NCBI RefSeq assembly: GCF_006442315.1
Contig: NZ_VFVY01000036.1
Coordinates: 1 to 33,666, forward strand
From: Mesorhizobium sp. B2-3-4
GTDB lineage: Bacteria > Pseudomonadota > Alphaproteobacteria > Rhizobiales > Rhizobiaceae
Length of the DNA: 33,666 bases
Direction: 5' to 3'
Each line of letters starts with the position of its first letter. Positions within the stretch are counted from its first letter, which is position 1. Below the pieces are notes generated by a model, which made no database searches, was not told the origin of the DNA, and saw only the letters and a program-made list of their open reading frames with translations. Shown in pieces: positions 31,262 through 33,666 of the stretch. The position numbers and the translations under genes are program-made.

Positions 31262-32142
31262 GCCCGGCGGTCCCGCCCCGGATGCGTGAGGTGGCGAAGC
31301 TGCACCATGGCCATCGGATGGGACAGGCTTTGCGCATCGGTCTCGAGTTGCAATTCGTCGCCGCCGCGCTTTGCGGTGCGCGCCAGGATCTCGTAGACCG
31401 CCGCCGTGGTGGATTGCAGCGCCTTGATCGCCGGCTGACCGGACAGGATTCGCGCCAGGTAGACGGCCGCCGTCAGGTCGCCCAGGCCGTTCGGCGGTTT
31501 GTCGATCAGCCGGTGCTCGGCGAGCAGAGCCTGGGTGCCGTCGAGCAGCAAATTGCCGGTGCCGCCCGTCATCATCGATTGCGCCGATGTAACCAGCATC
31601 GTCGACGGTCCGGCGTGGAGGGCGGCCGAGATCACCGATTTCAGGTCGGGCAGCGGCGCGCCGGCCATCCATTCCAGTTCGTAGCGGTTGGGGGTGGCGA
31701 TGTCGGCGATCGGCATCAGCCGGTCGCGCATGGCGGCGGCGGTCGGCTCGGGCACATAAAGACCGCCGGAATCGCCCATGACCGGATCGCAGATATAGAC
31801 GGCATCCGGCGTCCTGGCCTTGACCGCTGATACCAGCGAGGCGACCGCCTCGGCCTGGCCGGCCTCGCCTAGATAGCCCGACAGCACGGCGCCGACCTCG
31901 CCCAGCCATGGCGCGCGCTCCAGGTCAGCCATCAGCGCCTTGAACTGGTCGAGCGGCGGCACGATGCGGGTGGCGCGGCCGTGACCGGGATGCCAGGGCA
32001 GGATCACCGTCGGCACCGCCCAGACCGGAAAGCCCAGCGTCTCCAGCGCGAAGACGGCGGCGCGGTTGCCGACGGAGCCACGGGCGACATGGCTGGAAAT
32101 GACGATGACCGCGCGCGGCGCGTCGGGTTTTTCGGCGCTCAT
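31258..32142 (-). CDS. pdxY: Pyridoxal kinase PdxY
   Basis: This 294-aa cytoplasmic enzyme of the ribokinase-like superfamily phosphorylates pyridoxal in the vitamin B6 salvage pathway. Landmarks: ISSHVARGSVGNRAAVFALETLGFPVWAVPTVIL at the start, SGYLGE, CDPVMGD, PNRYELEWM, and the catalytic loop NGLGDLTAA with the base Asp. ATG 32142 has AGGAATCG upstream. It overlaps the DUF429 gene by four bases. A small membrane-protein gene lies 14 bp upstream on the same strand, so the three may be cotranscribed. Confidence 0.95.
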   Translation of the reverse strand: MSAEKPDAPRAVIVISSHVARGSVGNRAAVFALETLGFPVWAVPTVILPWHPGHGRATRIVPPLDQFKALMADLERAPWLGEVGAVLSGYLGEAGQAEAVASLVSAVKARTPDAVYICDPVMGDSGGLYVPEPTAAAMRDRLMPIADIATPNRYELEWMAGAPLPDLKSVISAALHAGPSTMLVTSAQSMMTGGTGNLLLDGTQALLAEHRLIDKPPNGLGDLTAAVYLARILSGQPAIKALQSTTAAVYEILARTAKRGGDELQLETDAQSLSHPMAMVQLRHLTHPGRDRRA

Positions 32143-32156
32143 TCTATTTTCGATTC

Positions 32157-32408
32157 CTAGCTGCCCCGGATGAGGAAAAGCACGAGCCAGACCATCAGGC
32201 CCAGCGCCAGAAGCAGGCCGAGTATCCGGCCAATACGCGTGCCCCAGACCTCGATCGGGTCCGTACGGTCGGCATCGACGGCGGAGACATGGTCGCGCAC
32301 ACCTTTCGTCGTCCGTGCCACGAAAGAGTTGCCGGCCGGATCGGTCTCCTGCGCGACTCGCTCGAGGATACGGCGCGATTCGCTGTCGCTGTCCTGGCGT
32401 TGCGCCAT
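32157..32408 (-). CDS. Small membrane-anchored protein, unknown function
   Basis: This 83-aa protein has a charged N-terminal 55 residues (RQDSDSESRRILERVAQE, VSAVDADRTDPIE) and one C-terminal membrane helix (GRILGLLLALGLMVWLVLFLI). It is probably a tail-anchored inner-membrane protein facing the cytoplasm. ATG 32408 has AGGA nine bases upstream. It lies 14 bp before pdxY. No family recognised. Confidence 0.75.
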   Translation of the reverse strand: MAQRQDSDSESRRILERVAQETDPAGNSFVARTTKGVRDHVSAVDADRTDPIEVWGTRIGRILGLLLALGLMVWLVLFLIRGS

Positions 32409-32557
32409 GATGATGTCCTGTTTTCACGGGACCTTATCGCGTTCGCGCGGCCAATCACAGGGCCTGCGAGGCGCGAGGATTGCAACCTGGCCTTGGCCGT
32501 TTTCTTGCGCGCCGATTGTGGTAATGCTTCGCATGCAACTCTATCGAGGGACCCATC

Positions 32558-33196
32558 ATGCTTGCCCAGCGCCTTGCTCGACCATCGACATTCCGCACGC
32601 TGCCCGCCTTCCTGATGATGGCAATCGTGCTGCCGCTGCTAGCCGGCTGCGGCTACAACACCATCCCGACGGCGGAGGAGAACGCCAAGGCGGCATGGAG
32701 CGAGGTGCTGAACCAGTATCAGCGCCGTGCCGACCTCATCCCCAATCTGGTCGAGACGGTGAAGGGCTATGCCTCGCATGAAAAAGACACGCTCGACGCG
32801 GTGGTCGAAGCGCGCGCCAAGGCGACCCAGATCACTGTGACGCCGGAAACGCTGAAGGATCCCGAAGCGCTGAAGAAATTCCAGGACGCCCAGTCCGGCC
32901 TGACCAGCGCGCTGTCGCGACTGATCGCCGTGTCCGAAGCCTATCCCGACCTCAAGGCCAACCAGAACTTCCTGGCGTTGCAGGCGCAGCTCGAAGGCAC
33001 GGAAAACCGGATCGCCGTAGCCCGCCGCGACTACATCCAGGCGGTCAAGGACTACAATCTGACGCTGAAAACCTTCCCCTCGGTGCTGTGGGCGACCTTC
33101 TGGTTCCGCAGCAACGAGCCCTTCGCCAACTTCACCGTCGACGAAGACAAGATGCAGCCGCCGAAGGTCGATTTCGGCACGAAGCAGGGCGGCTGA
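32558..33196 (+). CDS. lemA: LemA family lipoprotein
   Basis: This 212-aa protein has a signal peptide and lipobox (LPLLAGCG; Cys at about 31), so it is probably lipid-anchored at the periplasmic face. The LemA core follows: NAKAAWSEVLNQYQRRADLIPNLVETVKGYASHE, LSRLIAVSEAYPDLKANQNF, and TENRIAVARRDYIQAVKDYN, ending in the long helix. The function is poorly known. The gene is often followed by a TPM-domain protein, as here (from about 33419). ATG 32558 has GAGGGACC upstream. Confidence 0.94.
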   Translation: MLAQRLARPSTFRTLPAFLMMAIVLPLLAGCGYNTIPTAEENAKAAWSEVLNQYQRRADLIPNLVETVKGYASHEKDTLDAVVEARAKATQITVTPETLKDPEALKKFQDAQSGLTSALSRLIAVSEAYPDLKANQNFLALQAQLEGTENRIAVARRDYIQAVKDYNLTLKTFPSVLWATFWFRSNEPFANFTVDEDKMQPPKVDFGTKQGG

Positions 33197-33206
33197 GCGG
33201 GCGGTT

Positions 33207-33220
33207 CGGAATAAATTCCG
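33207..33220. repeat. Short palindrome downstream of lemA
   Basis: CGGAAT-AA-ATTCCG is a perfect 6-bp inverted repeat 11 bases after the lemA stop. No T-run follows, so a terminator role is weakly supported. Confidence 0.3.
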
Positions 33221-33250
33221 CGAGAACGACGGACCGCTGGCGTGCAAGCC

Positions 33251-33485
33251 CCCCTCTCTGTCCTGCCGGACATCTCCCCCACGAGGGGGGAGATCAGCTG
33301 TCGTCTTGGCTTTCGCCAATCTTTAAAGTCTGAAAGGGAGAGCCAGCGGTTGAGCCGCCAATCTCCCTCCTTGAGGGGGGTGAGGAGCGGTCCGCGCAGC
33401 GGACGGAAAGCCAACTGCTTGGCTTTCCGAGCGACGAACGCCCGGAGCGACAGCGAAGGGCCGGGTCCGGCAGGACAGAGAGGGG
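33251..33485. repeat. Diverged MITE-like repeat, copy 4, with 19-bp terminal inverted repeats
   Basis: CCCCTCTCTGTCCTGCCGG (33251-33269) is the exact reverse complement of 33467-33485. Inside lie hairpins such as CATCTCCCCC...GGGGGAGATCA and GCCAACTGCTTGGC. The internal design, with CCTGCCGG at the ends and C-rich/G-rich hairpins, matches the other copies, but the sequence is diverged. It lies between lemA and the TPM-domain gene and appears to overlap that gene's 5' end. Confidence 0.85.
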
Positions 33486-33666
33486 CGCCTCGCGTTTACA
33501 TCACTTTTCTTGGCCTTCTAGTCAGCCTCCTTCTCCTCCCCCTGGCCGCTTTCGCCGCTGATCTCCCAGCTCTCACCGGCCGTGTCGTGGACAATGCCGG
33601 CATTATCGATGCCGGCACACGGGCCGCGCTGACCCAGAAGCTTGCCGCCTTCGAGGCCAAGGGTTC
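33419..33666 (+). CDS. TPM-domain (YgcG-like) protein, start of gene only, start uncertain
   Basis: Translation of the last 180 bases gives a signal-like hydrophobic stretch (TFLGLLVSLLLLPLAAFA), then ADLPALTGRVVDNAGI and the helix TRAALTQKLAAFEAKG. This is the N-terminus of the TPM/repair domain usually found after lemA. No ATG or GTG lies between the repeat end (33485) and the signal stretch. In-frame candidates are TTG 33419 and GTG 33380, both inside the repeat. The stop lies beyond the window. Either the repeat supplies the N-terminus or an unusual start is used. Confidence 0.7.
   Translation, partial: MAFRATNARSDSEGPGPAGQRGAPRVYITFLGLLVSLLLLPLAAFAADLPALTGRVVDNAGIIDAGTRAALTQKLAAFEAKG

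Overview
The window is GC-rich chromosomal DNA that looks like an alphaproteobacterium of the order Rhizobiales, most like Mesorhizobium. This rests on the gene content and on a family of short palindromic intergenic repeats. It is inference, because no 16S rRNA or other species marker is present.

Layout. (1) 1-4603: a palindromic repeat, an SDR oxidoreductase, a 51-aa membrane protein, a luciferase-like flavin oxidoreductase, a TetR regulator divergent from an exported RidA-like protein, and a cysteine hydrolase. (2) 4637-14987: a complete hydroxamate-siderophore uptake locus. An MsbA-like ABC exporter, fhuB-, fhuD- and fhuA-like genes run leftward. A fhuC-like ATPase followed by exbB, exbD and tonB runs rightward. 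The divergent promoter holds two TGA-N9-TCA iron-responsive-operator-like boxes. (3) 14994-18115: the most unusual part. It is a leftward group with an XRE-type regulator, an AT-rich leader with tandem palindromes, a 31-33-aa peptide gene, a SagB-like flavin dehydrogenase and three small helical unknown proteins. It resembles a minimal, possibly undescribed, peptide-modification (RiPP-like) locus. (4) 18437-19277: tRNA-Ala(CGC), a YggT protein and a DUF167 protein. (5) 19395-27073: a carbohydrate-type ABC importer locus (RpiR regulator, ATPase and SDR leftward; binding protein, two permeases and an M81/MlrC-type metallopeptidase rightward). A MITE-like repeat sits between the binding protein and the permeases. 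(6) 27114-33666: housekeeping genes: M3 oligopeptidase, beta-carbonic anhydrase with a translationally coupled exported SnoaL-like protein, pyridoxal kinase coupled to a DUF429 protein, a small membrane protein, a LemA lipoprotein, and the start of a TPM-domain protein whose 5' end abuts or lies inside another repeat.

How the genes work together. In the iron locus, FhuA imports the ferri-siderophore across the outer membrane using ExbB-ExbD-TonB. FhuD captures it in the periplasm and FhuB/FhuC move it inside. In the sugar-type locus, the RpiR protein probably senses a phosphorylated metabolite and controls uptake plus oxidation or hydrolysis of an unknown substrate. In the SagB locus, the regulator, peptide and dehydrogenase are adjacent and co-oriented, which suggests the peptide is the enzyme's substrate. 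No cyclodehydratase or dedicated exporter is visible in this window.
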